Source of the DNA: Nitrospirillum amazonense
Lineage (GTDB): Bacteria > Pseudomonadota > Alphaproteobacteria > Azospirillales > Azospirillaceae
Length of the DNA stretch: 64,000 nt
NCBI RefSeq assembly: GCF_007828035.1
Contig: NZ_VITV01000003.1
Span: 310,001 to 374,000 of the forward strand
Direction: 5' to 3'
Shown: piece by piece, positions 8,284 to 17,208 of the stretch
Numbering within the stretch: the stretch's first letter is position 1
Layout: each line of letters begins with the position of its first letter
Notes under the pieces: model-generated
The model's input: only the letters and a program-made list of their open reading frames with translations
What the model was told of the DNA's origin: nothing
Database searches by the model: none
Made by a program: the position numbers and the translations under genes

Positions 8284-9075
8284 CTAAGGTTTGCCAGGAT
8301 TCTGGGCCGCGACGGCCCCGGCCAGGGCTGTGGCAAAGGCGTGCATCTCCTCCACACCCACGTCGCTCACCGCCCAGTAGGCCATGCCGCCGTCCCGCCA
8401 CCTCATGAGGTTGTAGCCATCACGCGCCTCGAAGGCCGGCTGGCGGGGCCCATCGTCGGGCCAGACATAGAGGTTCAGGACATGGGCGCCGTGGCGATAG
8501 ACCAAGGCCGCCACCGGCCGGCCGGCCAAATAGTCCAGCCGCCCGCCCTGCAAGGGGAAGCCGGCCGCCGCCAGTTCCGGCACGGGCGGGGAATAATCCA
8601 ACTTGCCGGCGAACCAGGGCTTCACCGTATGGTGGTCGCTGGTCGGCACATCCAGCAGGTGCTGCGCCTGAAGGGAGCGGACATGCCCCGCCACCAGTTC
8701 CCGCTCCAGCGCCGCGTCGCCCCCGAACGGGGCCACCATCAGCAACAGCAGGCTGGCGGCGATGGCGACACCCACCCCCGCCCCGCCCCAGCGGCGCAGC
8801 TGCCGGGACCGGGGCCGGCCTTGAGACTTGCTGACATGATGCAGCGGATCGACAGCGCCGATGTCCGCCAGGATGCGGGCGCGCAAGGCCGCGGGCGCCT
8901 TGGGCCGCAGGGCGGGATCAGCCAGCAGCGCGCGCAGGGCCCGCAGCTCCACCAACGCTTCTGCGCAAACCGGGCAGGTGGCGATGTGCACCTCCAGCTC
9001 GCGAGCGTGGGCCGCATCCAGTTCGTTGTCCAGCAGGCCGTGCAGCAGCTCCGCCTTGTCCGGGCATGCCGTCAT
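8284..9075 (-). CDS. Membrane-bound zinc-finger anti-sigma factor
   Basis: A 263-residue protein with a cytoplasmic zf-HC2 zinc-binding anti-sigma domain (H30-x3-C34-x2-C37), one membrane helix near residues 97-116 and a periplasmic domain of about 145 residues. It would hold the neighbouring ECF sigma factor inactive and release it on a periplasmic signal. Its ATG overlaps the sigma stop codon (ATGA, 9072-9075), so sigma and anti-sigma are made in a coupled ratio. The periplasmic part contains W-F-A-G-K-L-D-Y, a motif common in RsbV-independent, ChrR-like or DUF-type anti-sigma sensors. The signal is unknown. This is the last gene of a four-gene operon with a cupredoxin and a metallophosphoesterase. 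Confidence 0.85.
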   Translation of the reverse strand: MTACPDKAELLHGLLDNELDAAHARELEVHIATCPVCAEALVELRALRALLADPALRPKAPAALRARILADIGAVDPLHHVSKSQGRPRSRQLRRWGGAGVGVAIAASLLLLMVAPFGGDAALERELVAGHVRSLQAQHLLDVPTSDHHTVKPWFAGKLDYSPPVPELAAAGFPLQGGRLDYLAGRPVAALVYRHGAHVLNLYVWPDDGPRQPAFEARDGYNLMRWRDGGMAYWAVSDVGVEEMHAFATALAGAVAAQNPGKP

Positions 9076-9620
9076 CTCGTCTCTCCAGCCTCTCGCCGCC
9101 GCCAGGCGGCGGCCAGCAGGTCGCGCGCGCGGGCCAGCCGCGACATGACAGTCCCCACGGGCGCGCCGGTCACGGCGGCGATGTCGCGATAGGACATCTC
9201 TTCCATCTCCCGCAGCAGCAGGGTTTCACGAAAGGCGGGCGGCAGTCCCTCGATCAGGGCACGCAGGTCGGCCGCATCCTCCTGCGCCGCCAGCCAGGCT
9301 TCGGGCGTCGGCGCCGCGTCGTCGGCGATCTCCGCCCCCTGCCCGGGCAGCGACTCCAGGGCCTGCTCGGCCCGGTCACGGCGGGCGGCGGCCCAGCTGC
9401 GGACATTGTTGCGCACAATGGTCAGCAGCCAGGCCCTGGCGTCGCCGCCGCGAAAGCCGTCGAAGGCGCGGTGGGCCCGCAGGAAGGCGTCCTGGACGAT
9501 ATCCTCCGCCGCCGCCGGGTCGCGCGTCATGTAGCGCGCCAGGCCATAGGCGGCGTCGAGGTGGATCAGCACCTGGTCCTGGAAGCGGCGGGTCCTGTCC
9601 GCCGTCTCATCACCCCTCAA
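9072..9620 (-). CDS. ECF-type RNA polymerase sigma factor
   Basis: A 182-residue extracytoplasmic-function sigma factor. Region 2 spans roughly residues 18-88, including the A-A-E-D-I-V-Q-D-A-F-L block and W-L-L-T-I-V-R-N. Region 4 covers about 118-172 with the helix-turn-helix S-Y-R-D-I-A-A-V-T-G-A-P-V-G-T-V-M-S-R. No ATG or GTG precedes region 2 in frame. The TTG at 9620 is preceded by a perfect AGGAGG eight bases upstream, so TTG initiation is well supported; that site overlaps the stop codon of the cupredoxin gene. Its partner anti-sigma is coupled downstream. Its regulon cannot be read here, but the operon itself is a likely target. Confidence 0.9.
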   Translation of the reverse strand: MRGDETADRTRRFQDQVLIHLDAAYGLARYMTRDPAAAEDIVQDAFLRAHRAFDGFRGGDARAWLLTIVRNNVRSWAAARRDRAEQALESLPGQGAEIADDAAPTPEAWLAAQEDAADLRALIEGLPPAFRETLLLREMEEMSYRDIAAVTGAPVGTVMSRLARARDLLAAAWRRREAGETR

Positions 9621-9628
9621 GGCGCCCG

Positions 9629-9634
9629 CCTCCT
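9629..9634 (-). promoter_or_regulatory. AGGAGG ribosome site for a TTG-initiated sigma gene
   Basis: AGGAGG on the minus strand ends eight bases before the TTG at 9620 and overlaps the end of the cupredoxin gene. It is the main reason to accept the rare TTG start of the sigma factor. Confidence 0.7.
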
Positions 9635-9983
9635 AATGCCCCCCGGCCCCATCCGAGCCGTTGCCATCCACGATGATGCGGCCGGTCATATGCGGGTGCA
9701 GGGAACAAAAGTAATCGATCGTGCCCGGCCCCGCCACGGTGCGGCTGTACTTCTCCTCCGTATCCAGCACCTTGGACCTGAAGGACTTGTCGTTGGCGGC
9801 CACGGCATGGGGAATGTCGTCGGCGTTGATCCAGACGATGGTGGTGCCCGGCGCCACGTGCACCTCCGCCGGGCTGAAGGTGAAATTGTCGATGCGGATC
9901 TCGACGGTCTCGGCGTGGGCCAGACCCGTCAGGGCGCAGAACAGCACGGCCGCGACGCGCGCGGCGGACATCAGGGAACGCAT
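9633..9983 (-). CDS. Secreted type-1 copper protein (cupredoxin, amicyanin-like)
   Basis: A small protein of 116 residues: a signal peptide with probable cleavage after A-H-A at about residue 24, followed by a single plastocyanin/amicyanin-type cupredoxin domain. The four copper ligands of a type-1 site are visible: H59 (D-D-I-P-H-A-V), C93 and H96 (Y-F-C-S-L-H-P-H) and M99. It is periplasmic and would carry one electron or bind copper. It lies between a Tat-exported metallophosphoesterase and the ECF sigma pair, 12 bases from each neighbour, which suggests an envelope redox or metal stress module. Confidence 0.85.
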   Translation of the reverse strand: MRSLMSAARVAAVLFCALTGLAHAETVEIRIDNFTFSPAEVHVAPGTTIVWINADDIPHAVAANDKSFRSKVLDTEEKYSRTVAGPGTIDYFCSLHPHMTGRIIVDGNGSDGAGGH

Positions 9984-9995
9984 GGGTTTTCTCGC

Positions 9996-10961
9996 TTAAC
10001 CGAGGGTGGCGTCGACGACGGCCAGGGGGCCGGCCTTGGCGCGGTAGGTAACGGTGGTGACGCCCAAAGCGCCGCGCAGCTTGTCCGCCGGCAGCTTCAC
10101 GGGCCCCGGCGACGGGGCGCTGCCCGGTGACGGCTGGGGGAAAGCCGTGGAGCGGGCCGTGTGGAAGGCGACATTGCCCTCCACCTTCTGCAGGATCTGG
10201 TGGATGTGCCCATTCATTACGGTGACGCTGCCGAAGCGGGCCAGCAGGCCCAGCGCGCGGGCGCCGTCGTCGGTGCCCCAGCCCCATTCCGGGTAGACGG
10301 TCCACAGCGGGATATGGGCGAAGACCACCACCGGCGTGCTGGCCGACAGGGCGCGCAGGTCGTCGGCCAGCCAGGCCAACTGATCCTGCCCTAGGTTGCC
10401 CAGCCCGCCACCCTTCAGGTTCACGACATTGACCAGAGCCACGAAGTGCACACCCCCGTGGTCGAAGCTATACCAGCCGGCACCCAGTGCCTTGCCATTG
10501 GGCCCCTTGCCGTAGCGCGCCAGATAGGCGGCGCCCATGCCGTCGTCCAGCACATCGTGCTCGCCGGGCACAAAGAAGACGGGCACGCCCAGTTCCTTCA
10601 GCGCCTGGTCGGCGGCGTCGAATTGCTCATCCCGCGACAGGTGGCTGATGTCGCCGGTATGGATGACGAAGGCGGGCCGGGTGGGCAGGCTGCGGACACC
10701 GGCCACCGCCTCCCGCAAGGTCGCCAGCGCGTCGGGATTGGCGGGCTTGTCGAAGCCGACATGGCTGTCGCTGATCTGGACGAAGGTGAGGGCCGGGTTG
10801 ACCGGCGCCGCTTGCGCGTCACGCCCCAGCAGGCCGGCCGTCAGCGGCACGCCGCCGGCCAGGCTCCACACCAGGCCGGTGCCGGCCCAGGTCATGCATT
10901 TCAGGGCGTGGCGGCGCCCCGTGTCGATCTCATCTTCTGGTACGGAAGACTGCTTGGCCAT
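9996..10961 (-). CDS. Tat-exported calcineurin-like metallophosphoesterase
   Basis: A 321-residue protein with a twin-arginine signal (T-G-R-R-H-A-L-K at residues 14-21 followed by a hydrophobic stretch and A-Q-A-A). The dinuclear metallophosphoesterase motifs follow in order: D-S-H (65-67), G-D-I-S-H (103-107), G-E-H-D (133-136, with Glu where most members have Asn), then H-I-P-L and G-H-I-H. The substrate is unknown; relatives hydrolyse phosphomono- or diesters such as cyclic nucleotides. A ribosome site GGGGAG precedes the ATG. It is the first gene of the operon with cupredoxin, sigma and anti-sigma, and lies 84 bases after the LacI regulator gene. Confidence 0.83.
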   Translation of the reverse strand: MAKQSSVPEDEIDTGRRHALKCMTWAGTGLVWSLAGGVPLTAGLLGRDAQAAPVNPALTFVQISDSHVGFDKPANPDALATLREAVAGVRSLPTRPAFVIHTGDISHLSRDEQFDAADQALKELGVPVFFVPGEHDVLDDGMGAAYLARYGKGPNGKALGAGWYSFDHGGVHFVALVNVVNLKGGGLGNLGQDQLAWLADDLRALSASTPVVVFAHIPLWTVYPEWGWGTDDGARALGLLARFGSVTVMNGHIHQILQKVEGNVAFHTARSTAFPQPSPGSAPSPGPVKLPADKLRGALGVTTVTYRAKAGPLAVVDATLG

Positions 10962-11044
10962 GACGCCGCTCCCCTGGAAAAGGTGGTTCCAGGGGGCAAG
11001 ACCGGCCGGTGCCCCGGCTTATTCCCGGTCGGCGTAAATTATTT

Positions 11045-12091
11045 TCAGGCGGGGGCCGCCGTGGACTCGCGCTCCACCAGCGTATGGCGCAACAGTTGCT
11101 GCGCCGGGGCGCCGGTGCCGCCGCCGCGACGGCGCTTGACCTCGTCAAGCAGCATGCTGACGGCGGCGCGGCCCATGGCGGCGATGGGCTGGCGCACGGT
11201 GGTCAGGGCCGGCCAGATGGTGCCGGCGATCAGCGTGTCGTCGAAGCCGGCGATGGACAGATCGACCGGCACGTTCAGGCCCAGGCGGTGGGCCGTGGCC
11301 AGCACGGCGGCGGCCATGTCGTCGTTGGCGGCGAAGATGGCGGTGGGCCGGTCCTTCAGGGCCAGCAGCTTGTCCGCCGCCGCCAGGCCGGACCGGTAGT
11401 TGAAGTAGCCCTGCTCCACCGGGGCCGCCTTGGGATCCAGCCCCGCCTCGCTGAGGGCATCCAGGAAGCCGTGCAGGCGCTGGTCGCTGACGGTCTGGTT
11501 AGGGTGGCCCTTGATGAAGCCGATGGTGCGGTGACCCAGCGACAACAGGTGCTGGGTCATGCGGTGGGCGGCCTTGTAATTGTCGATGCGCACGGTGGCG
11601 ACATCGGGACCCGGCTGACCGGCGGCCACGGCCACGGCGGCCACCCCGGACTTTGCGATCTCCGCCAGGATGCTCTTGGCCTCGCACAACGGCGGCGGCA
11701 GGACGACACCATCGACGCCGCTCTGCAGCAGCTTCTGGAGGGCCGCCTTTTCCGTGGCGGCGGTGGCGCCGCACTTCTCCACCACCAGCTGGTGGCCGGT
11801 CTTGCTGCTTTCGTCCAGGGCACCCAGCAGGAACTCGCTCAGGAAGGCGACGCTGGGGTTGCTGTACAGCAGGCCGATGCGGAAGGTTTCCGATCCCGCC
11901 AAACGGCGGGCCGCCGGGTTGGGCGTGTACTTCAGTTCCTGGATGGCAGCCATTACGGCGGCGGACGTGGCCGGGGTGACGTTGTTCTCATTGTTGATGA
12001 CGCGGGACACCGTCATCGGGGAAACACCGGCGCGCGCCGCCACCTCACGAATGGTGACCCCCTGCGAACTCCGCCCACGCCGCTTTTCCAT
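11045..12091 (-). CDS. LacI/GalR-family transcriptional regulator
   Basis: A 348-residue regulator. The N-terminal helix-turn-helix is clear (V-T-I-R-E-V-A-A-R-A-G-V-S, then M-T-V-S-R-V-I-N), followed by the hinge helix N-P-A-A-R-R-L-A-G-S and a periplasmic-binding-protein-like sugar domain (from about 60 to 330). The ATG at 12091 has an AGGA ribosome site; an upstream in-frame extension reads as low-complexity non-coding sequence. It sits between the GH31-GH35 operon and the phosphoesterase operon. Because similar central-CG palindromes recur upstream of sugar genes across the window, it is the best local candidate to bind them, with xylose or a xyloglucan oligosaccharide derivative as inducer. 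That link is inference. Confidence 0.9.
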   Translation of the reverse strand: MEKRRGRSSQGVTIREVAARAGVSPMTVSRVINNENNVTPATSAAVMAAIQELKYTPNPAARRLAGSETFRIGLLYSNPSVAFLSEFLLGALDESSKTGHQLVVEKCGATAATEKAALQKLLQSGVDGVVLPPPLCEAKSILAEIAKSGVAAVAVAAGQPGPDVATVRIDNYKAAHRMTQHLLSLGHRTIGFIKGHPNQTVSDQRLHGFLDALSEAGLDPKAAPVEQGYFNYRSGLAAADKLLALKDRPTAIFAANDDMAAAVLATAHRLGLNVPVDLSIAGFDDTLIAGTIWPALTTVRQPIAAMGRAAVSMLLDEVKRRRGGGTGAPAQQLLRHTLVERESTAAPA

Positions 12092-12403
12092 ACGCTTCCT
12101 GCTCCGCTTATCGGATCCGCGCATCCATTGCCGGTTTGCACCGGTGATAGCAGTACCATCGGGATTTGCGCAATCGCCTGCTGACAATTTTGTGTAAAAA
12201 CTGGCTGGGACGCAGGCCTGCAGGGATGTTCGAGTGCCCTTTACATGGGTGGACGGCGTTAAAGGGGCGCCAAATACAGGCTCATAAGGATCGCAACTTG
12301 GACTCGGGGCCTGCTGGCGAGTCGGCAAGGGGCCCCGCCGCTTTGCAAAACCTGGAAAGCAGCGAGGCCTTTCCCCCGTAAGAACTTGACTATATGGCCG
12401 TTT
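12092..12403. other. Leader of the LacI gene, with one weak operator
   Basis: This stretch separates the end of the GH31 gene from the LacI gene. Apart from one imperfect operator-like 14-mer at 12145 and an AT-rich patch around 12185-12200 that could carry a promoter reading leftward, I see no gene and no clear terminator. Confidence 0.4.
12145..12158. promoter_or_regulatory. Imperfect operator before the LacI gene
   Basis: TGATAGCAGTACCA has the same arms (TGATA and TACCA, four-base spacer) as the operator at 17195 but a GCAG instead of a CCGC centre. It lies 54-67 bases before the regulator's start, so autoregulation is possible. The missing central CG makes it the weakest member of the set. 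Confidence 0.35.
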
Positions 12404-15322
12404 TCAAGACTTGGCCCGCACCACCGTCACGGCCTGACCGCGGTAGCGCACCGTCTGGTCCGGCTTGACGGCGAAGTCGGCCGGGGCCGCTTGGGCACCG
12501 GGACCGATGAAGCGGACGTTGATCACGCGCTCCTGCACCATGCCGGGGAAGCTGCCGGCGCGCGCGCCGATGGTCAGCGTGCCCGCCGCCTGGTCGAAGG
12601 ACAGCGGGATGCGGCTGAAGGCGCCGTGCTCATAGCCATAGGTCGTGCCCTCGTCCTCATAGAGGTCGAAATGGCCATCGGCGCCGGTGTAGACGACAAT
12701 GGTCAGCGGCGCATCCGGCATCTGTCCCGTGTACTGGGTCACCGGCGCCGTGGGCACGATGGACCCGGCGCGGACGAACAGCGGCATGCGCTTCAGCGGC
12801 GCGTCGGCGGCAATGCGCTGGCCGCCGTCATACAGCTTGCCGGTCTGGAAGTCGTACCACTGGGCGCCCGAGGGCAGGTAGACGGCCCGGCTGCGCGCCT
12901 GATAGTCCGTCACCGGCGCCACCAGGAAGGCATGGCCGAACAGGTACTGGTCATTGATGCCCCACACCTGCCGGTCGTCGGGGAAGTCCATCACCAGGCC
13001 GCGCATGATGGTGCCGTCGCGGTGATAGGTGTCGGCCGCCAGGGTGTAGATGTAGGGCATCAGGCGGTAGCGCAGCTCGTCATACCAGACCAGGCTGTCG
13101 TAAACCTCCGAGCCCTTCGGCGCGAGATTATAGATTTCGCGATATGGGAATTCCCCGTGCGAGCGGAACAGGGGGGAGAAGGCGCCGAACTGGAACCAGC
13201 GCAGGTTCAGCTCCCGCCATTCCGCCACATCCGATGCCTTGGGGTTCTTGGCCGAATAGCGCTTTTCCAGGGCGAAGCCGCCGATGTCCGTCGTCCAGTT
13301 GGGCACGCCGGACAGGGAGAAGTTGACGCCGGCCGAGATCTGGTTGCGCAGGTCGGTCCAGCGCGAGGCGACGTCACCGCTCCAGCTGGCGGCGGCGTTG
13401 CGCTGCTGCCCAGCGAAGCCGGAGCGGGTCAGGATGAAGGCGCGCTTGTCCGGGTTGGCGGCGCGGTTGCCCTCATACACCGCCTTGGTGTGCATCAACG
13501 GGTAGGAATTGAAGAACGCGGCCGACGGTCCCATTGCCGTCGGCCCCATGCGCAGCATGCGCTCCGGGATGTCGAGGTTGGAGTGGGTGTCCGGCTCCGA
13601 TGCGTCCAGCCACCAGGCGTCGATGCCCAGCTTATTCAGGTTCTCATTGATCTGGCGCCAATAGATCTGCCGCGCCTCCGCCGAATAGGGGTCGTAGAAG
13701 GCGTTCTCATAACCGTCCTTGCCCACCCAGTCGTGCTCATGCACCTCGACATTGCGGCGGTAGATATGGCCCTTGGCGTCCAGCTCCTTGTAGTTGTCCG
13801 TGGTGGGGTAGAACTTGGGCCACACGGAAATCATGAAGTGCGCGTTCTGGCCGTGCAGAGTATCGACCAGGCCCTGCGGGTCGGGGAAACGGGTGGGGTC
13901 GAACTTATGGCTGCCCCAGTCGTCCTCGCGCCAGTAGAACCAATCCTCGACAATGTTATCCAGGGGCAGCTTGCGTTTGCGGAACTCCGCCACCGTACCG
14001 GTCAGCTCGTCCGCCGTCTTGTAGCGCTGGCGGCTCTGCCACAGGCCATAGGCCCAGCGCGGCATCATCACCGCCTTGCCCGTCAGCTGGCGGTATCCCG
14101 CGATGACGTCGTCCATGTCCTTCCCCGCAACGACGTAATAGTCGATGGCGCGCGCGACGTCCGAGGTCAGCGACAGCTCATGCCGCTCCCCATCCGGCAA
14201 TGGATTCTGATGCATCAGGGAGATGAAGCCCCCTTCCGGCACCCATTCCACCTTCAGCATCTGAGCCTTGCCCGCCACCATGGGCAGGTCGAAATTGTGG
14301 TACCAAGGGTTCCAGTCCTGGCGCCAGCGGTCCATGACCACCTTGCCGTCCAGCGTCACCTTGAAATAGCCGCTGGCATAGACCTGAAAGCGGTGGACGC
14401 CGTCCACCGGTGACTCGATCTTGCCTTCCCACACCACGGACTTGTCCTTGGTGGCACGCTGCTTGGCGTTGACGCGGCTGCCGCCGACCTCCACCGGCCA
14501 AGCGGCCAGATCCTTGATGTACTGGTAATTGATGTCGCTTTCGACGCGGGTCAGCTTCAGCTTGCCGTCCTGGTAGTAGCGGGCGGTCAGGCCGCCCTCC
14601 TTGCCATCGGCATCGAAGAGCTTCAGCTCCTTGGACATCAGCGGGTATTCGCGGGCATCGCCGAAGCGGGTGATGCCGTTGTTGTCCCACAGCACGCCGT
14701 AATTGCGCGTGGACACCACGAAGGGGATGCCGATGTCCATGTTGTGCTGGGCGAGTTCGACATCCTCGCCATTATAGTTCATCTGGGCGTTCTGGTGCTG
14801 GCCCAGCCCGTAGAAACCCTCATCCGTGCCGCGGTTGAACTGCTGGCGCACTTGGAAGAAGCCGGTCTCGCCTGTGGGCAGGGTGGCGGGTTTGAAGCTG
14901 CCGCCATCCACCGCCGTCAGCAGGGGCTGCCCCTTGGCATCGAAGACGTTGACGGCGCCGCTGGCGACACTGACCTCGGCCCGCAGCTGTGGCGTGGTCA
15001 GGACGACTTGACCGCCGTGCTCCGCCACCTGGAAGCCGCCGGTGGCGGGCTTGGCCACGGCCATCAGGCTGGCGGGCAGATCCAGGCTGTCACCCGGCAC
15101 GGCGGTGACGTGGACGATGCGGTCGTTGATGACCTGCAGCCGTACCTTCTTGACAGCGGCGCCGGTGACCGTGACCACCACGCCGTCGGCGGTTTGCTGG
15201 AAAGACGGCGCCGGCGCCGCCTTGGCCGCGACGTCGGACGGGGACTTGGCCGTCTCGCAGGAGGCGAGCAACAGCACGGGCGCCAAGGCGGCAGAAGCCA
15301 AGGCCCAGGAACGAATGTTCAT
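12404..15322 (-). CDS. GH31 alpha-xylosidase lipoprotein with PA14 domain
   Basis: A 972-residue glycoside hydrolase of family 31. The N-terminus has a lipobox (L-L-A-S-C22), so it is a lipoprotein. A PA14-type insert occupies roughly residues 245-380 within the N-terminal beta-sandwich, as in Cellvibrio Xyl31A, which removes alpha-1,6-xylose from xyloglucan oligosaccharides. The (beta/alpha)8 domain carries the nucleophile D573 in W-W-L-D-A-S-E-P-D and the probable acid/base D650 in W-S-G-D-V. The PA14 insert is thought to favour longer xyloglucan oligosaccharides. It lies 75 bases downstream of the GH35 gene, in the same operon. An alpha-glucosidase is possible, but the architecture points to alpha-xylosidase. 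Confidence 0.9.
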   Translation of the reverse strand: MNIRSWALASAALAPVLLLASCETAKSPSDVAAKAAPAPSFQQTADGVVVTVTGAAVKKVRLQVINDRIVHVTAVPGDSLDLPASLMAVAKPATGGFQVAEHGGQVVLTTPQLRAEVSVASGAVNVFDAKGQPLLTAVDGGSFKPATLPTGETGFFQVRQQFNRGTDEGFYGLGQHQNAQMNYNGEDVELAQHNMDIGIPFVVSTRNYGVLWDNNGITRFGDAREYPLMSKELKLFDADGKEGGLTARYYQDGKLKLTRVESDINYQYIKDLAAWPVEVGGSRVNAKQRATKDKSVVWEGKIESPVDGVHRFQVYASGYFKVTLDGKVVMDRWRQDWNPWYHNFDLPMVAGKAQMLKVEWVPEGGFISLMHQNPLPDGERHELSLTSDVARAIDYYVVAGKDMDDVIAGYRQLTGKAVMMPRWAYGLWQSRQRYKTADELTGTVAEFRKRKLPLDNIVEDWFYWREDDWGSHKFDPTRFPDPQGLVDTLHGQNAHFMISVWPKFYPTTDNYKELDAKGHIYRRNVEVHEHDWVGKDGYENAFYDPYSAEARQIYWRQINENLNKLGIDAWWLDASEPDTHSNLDIPERMLRMGPTAMGPSAAFFNSYPLMHTKAVYEGNRAANPDKRAFILTRSGFAGQQRNAAASWSGDVASRWTDLRNQISAGVNFSLSGVPNWTTDIGGFALEKRYSAKNPKASDVAEWRELNLRWFQFGAFSPLFRSHGEFPYREIYNLAPKGSEVYDSLVWYDELRYRLMPYIYTLAADTYHRDGTIMRGLVMDFPDDRQVWGINDQYLFGHAFLVAPVTDYQARSRAVYLPSGAQWYDFQTGKLYDGGQRIAADAPLKRMPLFVRAGSIVPTAPVTQYTGQMPDAPLTIVVYTGADGHFDLYEDEGTTYGYEHGAFSRIPLSFDQAAGTLTIGARAGSFPGMVQERVINVRFIGPGAQAAPADFAVKPDQTVRYRGQAVTVVRAKS

Positions 15323-15397
15323 GGCGATTCTCCGTGGGAGAAGATCGGGAAAAAGGGACGACCGGCCTGGACCTACATCCAGGCCGCGTCAGCCCGC

Positions 15398-17050
15398 TCA
15401 GTAGGTGGCGAACCGCACCTTCAGGATCTGGGGGATGGAGGTGAAGTTCAGGCCATAGTCGGTCTGGTCACCGTTCCACAGGCGCTCGAACACCCACTTG
15501 CCGTTCTCAAAGTGCCCCTCCTCCACGCTGGCCATCATGAAGCCGTTCTTGCCGGCCTTGGTGGTCTGGGCGAAGTCGACGCGGGCGTGATATCCCGCCA
15601 CCAGGTACTCATTGGGCGCCATCTCGGCGATGACGACGCCGCCACAGGGCTTGTCGTTGCCAGTGGGCTTGGCGTCGCCGAACTGCGGCAGGCCATAGCT
15701 GATGGTGGCCTTGTACGGCCCCAGGTCCAGGGTGTTGCTGTGATCCGCCGTCGGCTCCGACGCCCCCCAGACCTTCCCCTTCAGGCTGAGCGCCGCCAGT
15801 TCGCGGTTCATGGAGCCCAGCAGCTTGAAGTTCATGGTGAAGGGCTCAAGCGCCTCCGCGTCGATCTTGGCCGCACCCAGCGGGTAATTCACATAGCGGG
15901 TGTAATCGATGCCGAAGGGCGCGAAGCCGATGCCCTGGTGGCCCAGGGTGGCGAAGATATAGCGGGCGTAGACGCTGTCATTGCCGGTCTCGGCTACGAA
16001 CAGGGCGTTGTCCGGCCGCTTATACTGCTCCAGCGTCTTGATGTAGAAATCGTAGCCGCGATCGTAGATGTCCGGCCCGATCAGGTCGATGCTGGGGGCC
16101 GCCGCCTTCCAGATGTCCAGCACGTTCCAGGTGGGGCCGCCGCTGGAATAGCTGTAGGGGTCCTGGTCCTTGAACGGGTCGCGCAGGGCGGCGTTCACGT
16201 ACATGGGGATGGGGTATTCCGCCTTGCCGGCCGCCGCCACCTGGTCGACGAAGCGGGCGATGTAATAGGCGTGGAAGAACTCATCAGCGTCCTTGCCGAA
16301 CACATCCTTCCAGGTGCCGGGTTGCTTCTTCAGCGCCTTTACCAGATCGTCGGGCACCTTGCCCTCGAACACCTTCTGCGCCATGGGGGTGAAGTCGCGG
16401 ACGGCGCCATAGGTGCCGGTCTCATTCTCTACCTGCACCATCAGCACCGTATGCTGCTGGCCGTCCGCCTGCTTCAGGTGGCGCATGAAGGCGACGAAGG
16501 CCTTCCTGTCGGCGTCCAGCGTCGCGGAGGCCAGCGGCGAGAGGGAACCGCGCATGATCCCCTTGGAGCCCACGACACGGGGGAAGCGGTCGTTGTTCAG
16601 CTTCACCCAATCCGGCGCATAGGACGGACCGTTATTCTTCCAGGTGCCGAACCACAGCAGCACCAGATGCTTCTTGTGCTCCCGCGCCTGCGCCAGCAGG
16701 GTGTCGAGAAAGCTGAAGTCGAATTTGCCTTCCGTGGCCTCGATCTGCTGCCAGGCGATGGGCATGAATAGAGTGTTGGCCTGCACCTGTTCCACCGCCG
16801 GCCACACCTGCGGCAGCACCGAGGGCCAGTTGCTGGAATTGTTGGCCTGGGCACCCAAGACCAGATAGGGGGCGCCATCCACCATCAGGGCATAACGCCC
16901 ATCCTCGCGCACCAGGCGCGGCATCTCGGCGTTGTGCCCATCAGCGGCTTGCGCCTGCGGGGTGTGCGCCATGGAGGCCAAGCCCGCCAGCATGGTGGCG
17001 GCCATCAGCAGGGACCGGCCAGCCTTCGTCATGGTCGAAATGCGCATCAT
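15398..17050 (-). CDS. GH35 beta-galactosidase with DUF5597 domain
   Basis: A 550-residue secreted enzyme. The signal peptide ends near A-Q-A-A-D; the catalytic TIM barrel contains the acid/base E210 (V-E-N-E-T-G) and the nucleophile E354 (F-V-A-E-T-G). The C-terminal region resembles the DUF5597 domain of GH35 enzymes such as Cellvibrio Bgl35A, which releases terminal beta-galactose from xyloglucan. I start at the ATG at 17050, eight bases after a GGGAGG ribosome site (two consecutive ATGs). It heads a two-gene operon with the GH31 alpha-xylosidase. Two operator-like palindromes lie 115-158 bases upstream. Confidence 0.88.
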   Translation of the reverse strand: MMRISTMTKAGRSLLMAATMLAGLASMAHTPQAQAADGHNAEMPRLVREDGRYALMVDGAPYLVLGAQANNSSNWPSVLPQVWPAVEQVQANTLFMPIAWQQIEATEGKFDFSFLDTLLAQAREHKKHLVLLWFGTWKNNGPSYAPDWVKLNNDRFPRVVGSKGIMRGSLSPLASATLDADRKAFVAFMRHLKQADGQQHTVLMVQVENETGTYGAVRDFTPMAQKVFEGKVPDDLVKALKKQPGTWKDVFGKDADEFFHAYYIARFVDQVAAAGKAEYPIPMYVNAALRDPFKDQDPYSYSSGGPTWNVLDIWKAAAPSIDLIGPDIYDRGYDFYIKTLEQYKRPDNALFVAETGNDSVYARYIFATLGHQGIGFAPFGIDYTRYVNYPLGAAKIDAEALEPFTMNFKLLGSMNRELAALSLKGKVWGASEPTADHSNTLDLGPYKATISYGLPQFGDAKPTGNDKPCGGVVIAEMAPNEYLVAGYHARVDFAQTTKAGKNGFMMASVEEGHFENGKWVFERLWNGDQTDYGLNFTSIPQILKVRFATY

Positions 17051-17132
17051 CGGCAGGCCCTCCCAAGCCCGTATCGCTTTATTCAGGGCGCCGGTCACGC
17101 CAGCCCCATCCATCCGGCACTGGCCACATTTA

Positions 17133-17162
17133 TATGATCATAGCGGCCCGGGCGCGATCATA
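17133..17162. repeat. Inverted repeat TATGATC/GATCATA
   Basis: Seven-base perfect arms (17133-17139 and 17156-17162) flank a 16-base GC-rich centre, just inside the GH35 operator pair. It could be part of the promoter region or a second regulator's site. Confidence 0.4.
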
Positions 17163-17164
17163 CG

Positions 17165-17178
17165 CGTTAGCGGTATCA
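17165..17178. promoter_or_regulatory. LacI-type operator A upstream of GH35-GH31
   Basis: Read on the minus strand this is TGATACCGCTAACG, matching the window's operator pattern apart from the last base. Its centre is 30 bases (about three helical turns) from the second operator at 17195, a spacing suited to cooperative binding on one face of the helix. Confidence 0.6.
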
Positions 17179-17194
17179 AATCAATCCGCATGTC

Positions 17195-17208
17195 TGATAC
17201 CGCTACCA
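17195..17208. promoter_or_regulatory. LacI-type operator B upstream of GH35-GH31
   Basis: TGATACCGCTACCA has arms TGATA/TACCA around the central CG. It lies about 139 bases before the next gene on the plus strand (17347) and 145 before GH35, so it could serve either direction; the paired site at 17165 and the glycan theme favour GH35. Confidence 0.65.

Noticed and set aside
12092-12328. 79-residue N-terminal extension of the LacI regulator
   Set aside because: LacI proteins begin a few residues before the helix-turn-helix; the ATG at 12091 has a ribosome site and the extension is not protein-like.
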